Below, one piece after another: positions 44,103 to 55,259 of a stretch of 64,000 nt of DNA (its first letter is position 1; each line of letters starts with the position of its first letter). The notes under the pieces are model-generated. The model worked only from the letters and a program-made list of their open reading frames with translations, ran no database searches and was not told the origin of the DNA. Made by a program: the position numbers and the translations under genes. Source of the stretch: Papilionanthe hookeriana x Papilionanthe teres (lineage: Eukaryota > Streptophyta > Magnoliopsida > Asparagales > Orchidaceae). The stretch is from positions 54,796,953 through 54,860,952 of the forward strand of contig CM040434.1 of the NCBI GenBank assembly GCA_022702705.1. The letters run 5' to 3'.

Positions 44103-44612
44103 AATGGGGGTGTAAAAAAACTGAACACGAACGAACAGAGCTCGTGTTCATGTTTTAATCGTTTGAAATATGCTCGCGTTTGAAATTGTTTGTGAAGCTA
44201 TAGTTCGTTTTCGGTTTGATTTGTTTGAAATTAGTTTAAAATGTTTGATATATTCAAATTGTTTGAATTGTTCGAAATCTTTCAAATTTATTTGTATTGT
44301 TTGAATTATGTGAATTGTTAAAATGATAATAAAATTTTAGATAAACTTTGTAGGATTTATTTTTTTAAAATATTATTAATTATAAGAGTAAAATATGATT
44401 AATTTTTTATATATAATTATTTTAAATTATTTTATATTTTGAGCAATAACGATTTGAACACGATCGAACACAAGACTGTTTGTATTTTGTTCGTTTATAA
44501 ACCAAAAAAAAAAAATTGTTCGTGTTCGTCTCATTTCGTTTATCGAACGAATCAAATATGAACACTCTAACGAAGTTCGAACACAAATTATTCACGAACA
44601 ACGATCTTTTTA
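44103..44612. mobile_element. unclassified insertion rich in GAACGAAC/GTTCG motifs, with empty site in copy B
   Basis: Begins with GGGGGTGTAAAAAAACTGAA and ends around ACGAACAACGATCTTTTTAG. Both ends are rich in inverted AACGAAC/GTTCGTT motifs, the middle is AT-rich. Copy B (about 46,137) continues without it, so it is an insertion. A related start (GGGGTGTAAACGAGCCGAGC) occurs at 55,233. I cannot assign a superfamily. A 28-30-base poly-A run lies just before it (44,048-44,079). Confidence 0.65.
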
Positions 44613-45024
44613 GGAAAGAATATCTTTTAGGACTCCTATATAGTAATAATAATTTTTATAATATCATAAAGTGTGAACCCACCCCTCTGTTAATTAACGT
44701 GGGTGCAGCGATAGTAAAGGTGCTTGATCTCAAGCCCCCACTAACCCTACCCAATAAATTAAATTTAATATTGAATGAATTAATGGTCATAAGTAAATAA
44801 TGTTTTTTGTACCTTGAAAAATCAAATTAATACATTTGAAATCAGAAATTGTTTCTTAAGATTAAAAATCTTTCAAATACACATGTTTCTAAATTCTCAA
44901 GAGATTCAATTATGTTATTCAATTTAAAAAATAGTAATAATACGTTATTATTTTTGGTTGTGGGGGCTAAAGGGAACAATAAAATGCATTATTTCACGTA
45001 AAAGCTTTGCATTAAATAATAGGG

Positions 45025-45205
45025 GCATATGTGTTTACATATCTAATACATATGTGTTTACAGTTATAGAACCCAAATCTTTCACATCAAAAGTACCATT
45101 ATTTTAAAGTTTTAAAAGTGAGATAGATACATAAGGTAGTATTTATGTTAAAATTAAAGTTTAGGTATTAGATACGTAAATAGATAGAAATTGATCTTAA
45201 TCAAT
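45025..45205. mobile_element. MITE-like copy, ACATATCTAA family, diverged
   Basis: Inverted ends GTTTACATATCTAATAC (left) and GTATTAGATACGTAAATAG (right) around a core with TTTCACATCAAAAGTACCAT. It is the counterpart of 47,165-47,373 in copy B, so it predates the duplication. Confidence 0.55.
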
Positions 45206-46231
45206 AAACAAACAGGGAACAAGTCTAATTCAACATTTTTGCATTTTTTGTTTTTATTTTTTCATTTTTTATATTTTAGTCTTACATACTTCTAAAGTGT
45301 TTGTATTAAATAAAAATATATTATTTTTTTGAGGAATTTTAATGAATTTAATTATTTTAAAGTTAATAATATAAAACTAGTTTAATGTTAAATAATTTCA
45401 TTTTTATATAATTTATATTAAATTATATTCTTAGTTATATTTTATATTGTGGTTTAAATTAATATCGAGTTTTAATTAAACATCTTAAAGATCATATTCA
45501 AGAGTTTTAAATGAAAGTATTTTTATTTATTTTTTAATTAGTTTTATAAATATTTTATGTTGATAATATAAAAAATAATTTAATTTTAAATTAATTTGTA
45601 ATAATATTTTATTTAAATTTAATTATATTATTAGTTATAATTATTTTGAATTTTAACTCACCTTTATTTAGTGTACTATAATATTAATAAAAAAACTAAT
45701 TAATATTTCGAATACAATTTAAAATTTATTAAGGCGATTCAGAGTCTGCTCATTTGAGATGGGGAATTCAATATTACTCTCCCATGACTTGATTATACGA
45801 ACTCGTCTACTCGCCACAACCCTAATCAGGCTGACAAAAGCACTACCAAAGTTGATTTGCCAGAGGTGGTATTAAGGCTCGGGGTTGGGTAGCAAAAAAA
45901 CGCAGTAGCGGAATGCAAGTTGCGGGGTTGGATCTGTTGCCCGTGTTCCACCGAAATTATTGAAAATGCCCCCAAAATGTGTCATCCAAACGAAAAAAAA
46001 AGTGTGGTTTGAGGGCGCGCCACGCGAGATTAGCATCCCCAAATGCACATAAGGCAATATTGATAATTAAGGCAACCTGTTATCAGAGAAATATTTTAAT
46101 GCCGTCTTAAGAAAAAAAATAACAAACAAAAGATTGGAAAGAATATCTTTTAGGGCCCTTATATAATAATAGTAATTTTAATAATTATATAAAGTGTGAA
46201 CCCACCCCCTGTTAATAAACGTGGATGGAGT

Positions 46232-46546
46232 CACAGTGATGAGAAATATTTACGTACGTAATACGCATGCAGAATTACGTGTGTAAGGAGGTTGTTCAAA
46301 GGTTATTTGGAGGTTATATCCATGTTATTGGGAGGTTATTTCACAATACCCTCATTATAACCCCTCTAAAAATATATGAAAACAGAACCGCAAAATTTAT
46401 TTATAGGTTATTAGGCGGTTATTGTGAGGTTACTGAGAAATAACCTCTCAATAACATGGACATAACATCCCAATAACCTCTGAACAACCTCCTTATGCAC
46501 GCAATTATACGTGCGTATTATGTACGCCAACATTTTTCCACAGTGA
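46232..46546. mobile_element. MITE with about 115-bp terminal inverted repeats
   Basis: The left end (CAGTGATGAGAAATATTTAC, then GTAATACGCATG and AAGGAGGTTGTTCAAAGG) is matched in inverted form by the right end (CATTTTTCCACAGTG, GTGCGTATTATGTACG, CTCTGAACAACCTCC). The inner part repeats GAGGTTATT/AATAACCTC many times. Copy A lacks it at 44,715. The exact terminus and target duplication are ambiguous because CAC(A/T)GTG at the ends is itself nearly palindromic. Confidence 0.8.
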
Positions 46547-46710
46547 GGGTATCAGATGCCATGCCCCCACTAACCTGACCCAATAAATTAAATTTAATAA
46601 TGAATGAAGTAATGGCAATAATGGCAATAAGTAAATAATGATTTTTGGACCTTGAAAAATCAAATTAATAAATTTGAAATTAGAAATTGTTTCTTAATAT
46701 TAAAAATCTT

Positions 46711-46895
46711 ACAATAACCCCCAATAACCTATAAATATATAAAAACAGAACCGCATAACTTATTTATAAGTTATTGGGGGGTTATTGTGAGGTTATTGAG
46801 AAATAACCTCTCAATAACACACACCTAACCTCCCAATAACCTCTGAATAATCTTCTTACGCACTCAATTCTACGTACTCAAATATTTCTCCACAG
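46711..46895. repeat. partial duplicate of the long-TIR MITE with flank
   Basis: Repeats the right half of the MITE (AAAACAGAACCGCATAACTT, GGTTATTGTGAGGTTATTG, then ACGTACTCAAATATTTCTCC) and is followed by a second copy of its right flank (CAATAAATTAAATTTAATAA at 46,896, as at 46,582). This looks like a local tandem duplication rather than a second insertion. Confidence 0.7.
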
Positions 46896-47164
46896 GCAAT
46901 AAATTAAATTTAATAATGAATGAAGTAATGGCCATAAGTAAATAATGATTCTTGGACCTTAAAATAATCAAATTAATACATTTGAAATCAGAAATTGTTT
47001 CTTAATATTAAAAATCTTTCAAATACGCATGTTTCTAAATTCTCAAGAGATTCAATTATGTTTTTTAAACTAAAAAATAGTAATAATACGTTATTATTTT
47101 TGGTTATGCGGCTAAAGGGAACAATAATATGCATTATTTCACGTAAAAGCTTTGCATAATGGGG

Positions 47165-47373
47165 GCATTTACATACATACCTCCACCTTTATATGTATTT
47201 ACATATCTAATACCCAAACTCCTGTGTTTACATTTATACCACCTAAATATTTCACATCAAAAGTACTATTGTTTTAAAATTTTAAAAGTGAGATACATAA
47301 GATGGTATTTATATTAAAATTAAATTTTAGGTATTAGAGATGTAAATACGTAGGAATCGAGAGGTATGTATTT
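47165..47373. mobile_element. MITE, ACATATCTAA family, in copy B
   Basis: Inverted ends CATTTACATACATACCTCCA with TATTTACATATCTAATACC, and GGTATTAGAGATGTAAATAC with GAGAGGTATGTATTT. The core is like 45,025-45,205. Confidence 0.65.
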
Positions 47374-47830
47374 TTTTATACTTTAGTCTTACATACTTCT
47401 AAAGTTTGTTTGCTTTGAATAAAAACACTTTATTTTTGTAGGAATTTTAATGAATTTAATTATTTTAAAGTTAATAATATAAAACTATTTTAATGTTAAA
47501 TAATTTCATTCTTATTTTATTTATATTAAATTATATTCTTAGTTATATTTTATATTGTAGTTTAAATTAATATCGAGTTTTAATTAAACATCTTAAAGAC
47601 CATATTCATGAGTTTTAAATGAAAGTATTTTTATTTATTTTTTAATTAGTTTTATAATTATATTTTGTTGATAATATAAAAAATAATTTAATTTTAAATT
47701 AATTTGTAATAATATTTTATTTAAATTTAATTATATTATTAGTTATAATTATATTGAATTTCTAACTCACGTTTATTTAGTGTACTATAATATTAATAAA
47801 ATAATTAATTTATATTTCTAGTACATTTTA

Positions 47831-48495
47831 AAATATATGATTATTAAATAATTTTATAAATAAAAATACGTGCAACATTTACATTTAAATAAATTGACAT
47901 ATTAAATATAAGAGTTTCAAAATAAAAAAATAAAAAAAATATATTAAAATATCTAATAAAATAATTATATATACTTGTATAAATAGCATTTTCTTATGTG
48001 CTATTAGAAATTTGAATTTTATGCAAGTAAATATTAATATATTGATGTCAAATATATAAATGCAAAAGAACTACATTATATAAATGTAAATCCCCTTGCA
48101 TTTTAAAGCTTTGGGTAGTTTCAAGACCCCATCCAATGGATTGTGGATCAAATTAGGATTGAGCTCGACTCAATTTGAATTTTTATCCAATCCAAAAGCT
48201 ATTTGAATAGAATGGAGGCCGAGACCAACACGAAATCCAAAAAAGACCAAACTTGTTCTTATGGACAGATTTAAATGGCTAAGTTAATCATCAAATCAGA
48301 GGGAAAACAATTTTTTTGACCGTTATACTCAAACTACGATAAACAGAAGCCAAGGCTCAATGAATGGAAACCTCTTGCATTACATCAATGAGTGAAATTG
48401 TTGGATAGAACAACATGAACTAAAATGAATTACAGCTCCTCTTTTAGCACACAAAATAGCTAAAAAGGTTGTCTGTATAATTAAAAAAAGAATGG
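47831..48495. other. AT-rich stretch without gene
   Basis: Very AT-rich to about 48,090, then more balanced (48,100-48,490), with no ORF, repeat or motif I can support. The last part may belong to the region downstream of the U-box gene. Confidence 0.5.
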
Positions 48496-48682
48496 CATTT
48501 ACATAGATAGCACACAATTCTTACGAATTTACATATCTCACACCTAAACATTCATATTTACACATACATAATATCATAAAAGTTAGCACTACTATCATTG
48601 TTTTTACAGCATCAAAATGCTGACTATGAAAGTTTAGTTGTGAGATATGTAAATACATGAGAATTGTGTACATAGGTAAATT
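48496..48682. mobile_element. MITE, ACATATCTCA family, downstream of the U-box gene
   Basis: About 50-bp inverted repeats: CATTTACATAGATAGCACAC and AATTTACATATCTCACACC on the left, GTTTAGTTGTGAGATATGTA and GAATTGTGTACATAGGTAAA on the right. It lies 126 bases past the stop codon of the U-box gene, so it may be in its 3' UTR. Confidence 0.8.
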
Positions 48683-48807
48683 TTCCTGAAAAGGGCAAAC
48701 TTTCAGTACAATGGTTAGAAACAAATTGAAAAATCCCAACAATCTGAATTCTACCCCTCACCCTCTCAAAAACAAAACAAAAACTTATAAAAAAATAGCT
48801 AAAAAGG

Positions 48808-51800
48808 TCAGTGAATCTGCATCTTCTCCAGTAGCTCCAGAAGAGCAGCAGCCTTGCGCTTTGCTCTCTCTGTGCCACTCTTCTCAATCTCTTTAAGAGG
48901 AACAACAGCACCCATACTCCCCAAACAAGCAAGGTTCTCCCTGTTCTCCTGGCAAATCCCAAGCAGCACTGCTACCGCATTCTCCTTGTTTCGCTCCTTA
49001 CCTGTACTCACAAAACCGACCAGAATCGATATCGCATTCGCCTTCTTTACAGCTTCCTTCCCCTCTTCATGGCTGACAAGAAGAGATAAAATGGTCAACG
49101 CTTCATCCACCATGAATCCGCTTTCAGAATCCTTAAGCATCAGAAGTAATGGTCCAACTATCCCTTCTCGTATTGCTCTCCCCTTGTTTCCTCGATAAAT
49201 ACACAGATTGAACAAGGCAGAAGCAGCATCCTTCTTCCCCCTCAGGCTACCAGTCTCAAGCAGCTTTATCAGTGCTTCCATGGCTCCAGGCACCGCACCG
49301 ATGCTTATCTTATTCTCATCAATCAGTGATAAACTAAATATTGCAGCTGCCGCATTCTCTCTAGCTTCCATGTTTCCACATTTGAGAACTTCAATAATTG
49401 GATTGATGGCTCCTGCAAGGATTATAACTTCCTTGTTCTGATCATAGATAGAGAGGTTGAGAAGGGATGTTACTGCGTGTTCCTGAGTTTTCTGGTCATT
49501 TGAGCTAAGAAGACTAACAAGAGCTGGAATTGCTCCAGCTTTTGATAATATTGTCCTGTTGTTTGTGCTACATTTCGTGAGGAGGCGGATTTCAGCTGCA
49601 GAGGATTTTTGATCCTCTGGGGACGGACTTGTGAGTTTAGAAACTAAAGCATGAATCGAAGAACCTTTTCCATTGAGTCCGCTGAGGGAACGATCTAATT
49701 TAGTCGTGCTGATCGATTGGGACGGTTGTTCGATCGTGTTAGCTTCGCACCATTGCATGATTAGGCTTCGCAGGACGAAGTTAGGGGTCAAAGTTAGGTT
49801 CTGTAGCTTCTGCTGAGTTTTGGGGCATGTTCTGTTGCCACAGTTAATCCACCTCTGAATAAAAGAGCGCTCATATGTCTGCAAAATTTGTTTACTATTA
49901 GTCAACCTTGCAATTTCATGATCAGTTCTGAATTGGCAATTAATGTGGTGGTAAGTGAATTCATGTGAAGCAAAATGGAAACAAGGAGCATCAATTTTGC
50001 TTTAGATTTGCTCGAGTTTTAAGTCAATTAAAAAAAAACTAGATTAATTTTCAACAGAGTTACAAGTTCGTACCTCAATTTACATACATAGCATACAATT
50101 CTTATATATTTACATATCTCACACCTAAACTATCATATTTACACACATAACACTCGCATCTTTAATATCACATAGAAAATGACACAATTACCACTTTTTA
50201 AAAGCGATAAACACTTTCACGCATAGGCTTAAAAGCACCAAAAAGTGCCATGTATGTAAATAAGAACTGCGTGCATTTTTCAACTCCTTTTCGAGCAAAA
50301 CATAACTCCCGAAATGTGATTCAAAATGCCATTTATCACATGCATTTCTGTTCACAACAAGTGCTTTTAGTAGTCAAGTTGTACGAAAAATCATTACATA
50401 TAGAAATTTCAACCTCTTCTAACACTCCTATACCTTGATTTTTACTAAAACATGATTGATTCAAGCCTCGAGCTAACGTACGGTTGACAAACTAACTCAA
50501 ACCTAAATACATAATGATTTTAAGTCCAATTCGAGTCATCCTAAACTCGTTAATTTCAAGTTCAGGTTAAATCCAACAAGCTCAAACTGAGTCAACACAC
50601 CAACCATAACATAAACACAAGGCCAAATGATGAAGTTGTAAATGATACCTGGCCTGTCGAAACAATAACAGGATCTCTCATGAGTTCTAGAGAAATTGGG
50701 CATCGAAAATCCTCCGGAATCACAGGAGAATCAGATTCAATCTCTTCTTCCATGCTCCTTGCAGATTCCTTTGACCTGTTCTCAGCTTTTAAATTACCAG
50801 AGAGACCAACAAAACCAGATTTTTTAAGTCTTTCAATCAGATTTGGAGCCATTTTCTCAGCAAAATACTGAGATTTACCGCTGATTTTAGCAACAAATAT
50901 AACTATGTTTAATAAATCCGGATCAATATTGCCCTCAGGCTCATATTTTACTTTTTGCAATTTAAATGGAGATTGCCTTTTAAGAGCTTTGGCATTGGAG
51001 GATGATAACATGGTAAAAATTTCTTGAAATATCATCAGATTTACAGATCCAACCTTCTCAGTTTCTCTTCGAAGTTGTGCACGCACCAATTCAACCTAGA
51101 GAAAAGCAGCATAAGCAGGCTCCATAAGCTGAAGATTTTATAATTTTTAGGATAAAAAGGAAGTAAATGAAATAAAAATAGTATGAGATTATACCTCCTC
51201 CTGGACTTCATCGGGTATTTTGAAGTACTCGTAGGCTATGCTCCCCAAGGCCTTCTCCAGCTGCCATGCCACATACTGGTATTGGATTGTCACAATTTTG
51301 CAGTTTGATTCCTTTATAAAACAGTTATTAGGCTAATAAGTATGATTTCCAGTGGCATGTAACAAAATATTATATATGTGAATTAGAAAATTCTGGTGCT
51401 TGAACAGTTTAGGATAGAATTAATTATAACGATCTAAATAATTTAAGAAAATAAAAAACTTTTGCTTAATCCAGAATTCCAGATTCCTGCATTACAGCAA
51501 TCTCATTCAAACCTCCAAGAAAATAGCAGAATTATTTAATATCACAAGAAAAAGACAAAAACAGAGCATGAACCCCAATGAATAAATAACTGAAATTTCT
51601 CCGAGAAAGAAGCTTAAGATTTTGAAAATCAAAATTTTTATCCTGAAATAAGGTAAAAGAAGATCTTTTTTCCAAATGTAATAATGAAGCATTCAAACAA
51701 GCAATTCAACAAACACATAATATGCATTAGCTTAAGCACCCACAGGTTATAACTCGGTCAAAACTCACCACCGCTGAAATCTCGCAGGTACTCTTTCCTC

Positions 51801-52095
51801 TGTGAAGAATAAAGAACCTCTTCACCGCCTGTAGCGCAATAACCATATCTGAAAGGCACGACCATGGCACCTTCGCCGCCGCCGAAGAGGACGAAATTGC
51901 CTCGCCGCCATTCCGCACGGCAAAATCTCGAATTTCTTCGAGCAGGTGAACAAGAAGAGAGACCTTGCGTGCGAGGCGGACTGATTCTGCAGCCATCAAT
52001 TCCGCGGTGCTTTGGTCGGCGGCCATGGTAGCGAGCTCGCGCGCGAGGGTTAGAAGCGCCTCCGCAGTGCGCGCGGCCACTGGTTCTGATGCCAT
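48808..52095 (-). CDS. U-box/ARM-repeat E3 ubiquitin-protein ligase (PUB10/PUB11-like), four exons
   Basis: A cytosolic or nuclear E3 ligase: the U-box recruits a ubiquitin-loaded E2 and the armadillo repeats bind substrate. My model has exons 52,095-51,769, 51,311-51,195, 51,095-50,649 and 49,878-48,808 (minus strand), all phase 0 with GT donors (GTGAGT, GTATAA, GTATCA) and AG acceptors (TAAAG, CTCTAG, TTGCAG), giving 653 residues without stops. Residues about 10-250 form the helical U-box N-terminal domain ([28 protein letters not shown]). The U-box starts at residue 274 ([20 protein letters not shown]) and crosses the last intron ([11 protein letters not shown]). ARM repeats run from about 385 to the end ([39 protein letters not shown]). 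This domain order is the PUB10-15 class; the exact orthologue is not settled. The last intron (770 bp) contains a MITE. The first exon is GC-richer than its surroundings. Confidence 0.93.
50076..50275. mobile_element. MITE, ACATATCTCA family, in intron 3 of the U-box gene
   Basis: Left end AATTTACATACATAGCATAC and ATTTACATATCTCACACC; the right end in inverted form is CCATGTATGTAAATAAGAAC. It is more diverged than the copy at 48,496-48,682. It sits inside the 770-bp intron and does not touch the splice sites. Confidence 0.65.
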
Positions 52096-53084
52096 GGAAT
52101 GCGAGCTGGGGCTTCGGAGCGAAGAAGATCATAGATAAAAGAGGAGTTATGCCGCCGGAAGGAGGAAGAAGAAGAATGGGTACAAAGAGAGATTGAGTGA
52201 AAGCGCAAATAAACAAAGATAAACGACGTTGTCTTCCAGCTAGCACCATCAGCGAAGTCAAATGAGCTTTTTTTTGGGGGGGAAAGTGTCAAAAGAGCTT
52301 CCTTTTTTGTCTGTCTCCTTTTATTTTAAGTTTAGCCTTAATGATAATTATACTATAAATTAATTATTCTAATTTTTTTTTAAAAATCTTACTCTTAATT
52401 GAAGAGAAGCTCACTACTTATTGATCACAACACTTAGTAAAATTTGTTGTAGCAAAAATTTATGTGGTGGAAAATTTCTTGTTACCAGACCTAAGTAAGT
52501 TTGAATTTAGCAGAGGAACAAGAGCTCATTATCAAAATCCATGCCCTTTTTTGAAACCAACATGAATTAATCTTTTGTGCTGTTGTCTTTTATTTTATCA
52601 GATATGTGCGTATGAATATGAATAAAAATATTATTGATGTGTCATCAAATAATTCTTATCAAACATGCATTTAAATGTGATTTTTATAAGAAAATCTGTC
52701 AAATTCAAATTCGAGATCATATGGGCATCTATTTTGACAAGTTTATAATCACACTGGCCAGCTCAACAAGTTGAACCCCATGATATTTGATGCATATGAG
52801 ATGATTTGTGGTGTTAGAATAATAAATTAGCATCACAATGTAGTACAAGATCTAGCTCATACATAAATAATAATTAAAAAGACGGAAGAGATATCAGGAC
52901 TTTTACGTTGAAAACTCTAGAAAGGGAAAAAAAAATCATGGTCTGAGTAATCTACTAAAGAATTATAATTACATAAACACACTCTCCTGTTAATGAAATT
53001 ACAATGTAGATATACAATATTTGCTCACCAATAATTGTAGTAACAAGTCATGAAGACCATAGTCAATTGTTTCGGAGGCAGTAG
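52096..53084. other. upstream region of the U-box gene
   Basis: 52,096-52,260 is probably the 5' UTR and core promoter of the minus-strand gene; I see no convincing TATA box. 52,260-53,084 is AT-rich and non-coding. ORFs on the minus strand at 52,050-52,292 and 51,758-52,261 overlap exon 1 in other frames and are not supported. Confidence 0.5.
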
Positions 53085-54060
53085 TTCGCCATGAATGTTG
53101 TAACGATAACTGCAGCATCAACTTGTTGTAGATGTTATAGTTGAAAGCTATGGTAGTAATTGGCCATGTAGACCGCAGGCAGTAGAATTAGGAACGTTAG
53201 TCAGTCATAACAACCGTAGTATGGAGTTGCAATAGTGTTCATAAGTCGCAGAGACTAAAGTTAGAAGTTGCAATAGCTGTGAACCACATATGCTATAGTT
53301 GGTCACATAAGTCGTAGCAGGAAGCTGTGATAATGTTCATAGGCTGTAAAGGCCAGAGTTGGGAGCTTTATGAGTTATAAGCCATGTAGGCCATAACATG
53401 GAGTTGTAATAATGTTACTACACCACAGGAGGTTAGAGTTGGGAGTTGTACGAGTTGTGAGCCATGTAGGGCATAGTTGGTCATGTAGGTTATGGTGGTG
53501 AGTTATAATAACGTCTATAGGCTGCAAAGACTTGAGTTGAGAGGTGCATGAGCTTTGGACCACGTAGGTTGTAGCTAGTCACGTTTGCTTTGGTGGTGAG
53601 CTAACGTCATAGACCATAGAGGCTGGAGTTGAAAGCTGCATGGGTTGTTTACATGTAGGCTGTAGTTGGTCACTTAGGGCATAGTGGTGAGCAATAATTA
53701 AGTTCATAAGCAATAGCGACTAGTTGAGTGCTGCATGAACTGTGGACTACGTAGGTCGCAGTTGGTCGTATAGACCATAGTGGTGAGTTGTGATAACGTC
53801 TTTAGGCCACAGAGGTCGAAGTTGGGATTTGCATGAGTTTTGTGCCATGTAGGTCATAATTGGTAATGTCGATTGCAGTGATGATCATTAATAATGTTCC
53901 TAGGCCACGTAGACTGAAGTTGGGAGTAAAATAAGTTGTGTGCCACATAAGTCATAGTTGGTCATGCATGCCGAGTCAAGCGTTGTAGTAGCGTGAATTA
54001 GCCATCATAGCCATTGTAGGAGCTTTTTATTTTAGTTAACCACATATGTCACAAACCGTA
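53085..54060. repeat. diverged tandem repeat, about 105-110-bp unit
   Basis: Eight to nine imperfect units containing CATGTAGG(C/T)..TAGTTGGTCA, GTGGTGAGTTGTGATAACGT, TAGGCCACAGAGG and GAGTTGGGAG..GCATGAG. No ORF of note. It begins about 1 kb upstream of the U-box gene's start codon. Confidence 0.8.
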
Positions 54061-54159
54061 GTGGAGAGCTATGAGAAGAGAAGTTTAGGAGTTTAAGAAA
54101 ATTCACCGTATCCTGAGACCATGGTTGTAAGTAGTTATTTTTGCGAGTTTTACTATATA

Positions 54160-54345
54160 TGGGGTGCATCATTACACTGTCTTCGAGATGTGTCATTACA
54201 TCATCTTCAGAATGCATCATTACACTATCTTCAGGGTGTGTCATTACCCTATTTTAGAGGTGCGTCGTTGCTATCTTTGGGTTGTGTCGTCACACCATCT
54301 TTGGAGTGTAGTGTATCATTACACTATCTTTAGGGTGCTTCGATA
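54160..54345. repeat. minisatellite, about 30-bp unit
   Basis: Six to seven units of the form GTGCATCATTACACTATCTTCAGG (quoted in part: CATCATTACACTATCTTCAG) with small changes. ORFs in both strands here simply translate the repeat. Confidence 0.85.
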
Positions 54346-55259
54346 CATTGTAATGTAAATCATTACGTTGTAAGGTCCATTTATAGTGATGGGCAAGGGT
54401 AGGTGATTGTAGTCGGCACCTATGGGAGGAGGAAGTGTTCATTTGGTCTTCAATCCAAATCATCTCTTGAAATTGGCTCCTTCTCTTCGATAGGTCCAGG
54501 TCCGTCGTTTCATGTGGAGATTAGGGCTTTATTTAGAGAGTTTTAGAGTGGTCACGTCTATAGTCTCTTTTATAAATAAAAAAAATCGGATAACTCCATT
54601 GGATACACCAGAGAGATTCCCACGATTGGACAACATATTATGGACAATATGCTGCTTTACTAATGTTAGAATTAAGTGATGTTAAGCCTGGGAGATGCAT
54701 CTCATTGTTATGTTTGATTTAACTATAAGCTTATCAGATTTAGAGTCTATTTGACACTCTATTTAATCACTCAAACCTTCTAAATGTGGTTTAATTACTT
54801 GATTAAGGCTTGATTTGACTTAGTTTGGACCAATTTTGGTGTCCTAGTATTCATCTCATCAAGCTTGTTAATTTAAGTATAAGTTTTTCAAAATTGGAGT
54901 TTTGAATGATTTTTAATTTGAGTTCGAATGTTTCCTGCCCAAATGCCTCAATATTCATGCCTAAAAAATCCCTGATTTTGTTGTCTAAAAATACCAAAAA
55001 TTTTGATTTTTTTTATTCTTATTTTATTTTATTTATTTTTTTGGCTGTGGTGATGGTGACATAAATCTACCAAAGGAAGAGTTTGGCAGTGTTAGAACCA
55101 AAGGGAGCGACGACGGCGGTCTACGGCCAAAGGTAGAGGCTAGCGGCGATGGAGGTTGGCAAAGGGTGATGGAATTGGAGGCTAACAACAGTGGTCGAGG
55201 GTGGAGGCTGGTTGTAGTGGTGGATGGAGGTAGGGGTGTAAACGAGCCGAGCTTGCCTC
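54346..55259. other. unannotated stretch left of the minus-strand Athila-like LTR
   Basis: No gene recognised. 55,040-55,230 is GC-richer with GGCGG/GGTGG motifs. At 55,233 it holds GGGGTGTAAACGAGCCGAGC, the start of the insertion family seen at 44,103-44,612, so another element probably disrupts the end of the Athila-like LTR here. Confidence 0.5.

Larger units (their letters stand above)
42556..45720. repeat. tandem segmental duplication, copy A
   Basis: Starts at TTTATTAAGACGATTC (42,559), runs through the about 185-bp array and an about 1.8-kb AT-rich tail, and ends where copy B begins with TTTATTAAGGCGATTC. Shared blocks include AGGCAATATTGATAATTAAG (43,991), AAAGAATATCTTTTAG (44,615), AAAGTGTGAACCCACCCC (44,667) and TTATTTAGTGTACTATAATA (45,664). 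Copy A carries a private insertion at 44,103-44,612. The ORF at 44,516-44,800 spans the insertion border and is not supported. Confidence 0.85.
45721..47830. repeat. tandem segmental duplication, copy B
   Basis: Second copy of 42,556-45,720 with one about 185-bp unit instead of seven, lacking the 44,103-44,612 insertion but carrying a long-TIR MITE (46,232-46,546) and a local partial duplication of it (46,711-46,895). From about 46,920 the tail follows copy A closely up to TTAGTGTACTATAATATTAA near 47,777. Confidence 0.85.

Noticed and set aside
51758..52261. 167-codon minus-strand ORF overlapping exon 1 of the U-box gene
   Set aside because: Alternative frame of the GC-rich exon; the exon frame at 52,095 has the matching domain and a phase-0 donor.
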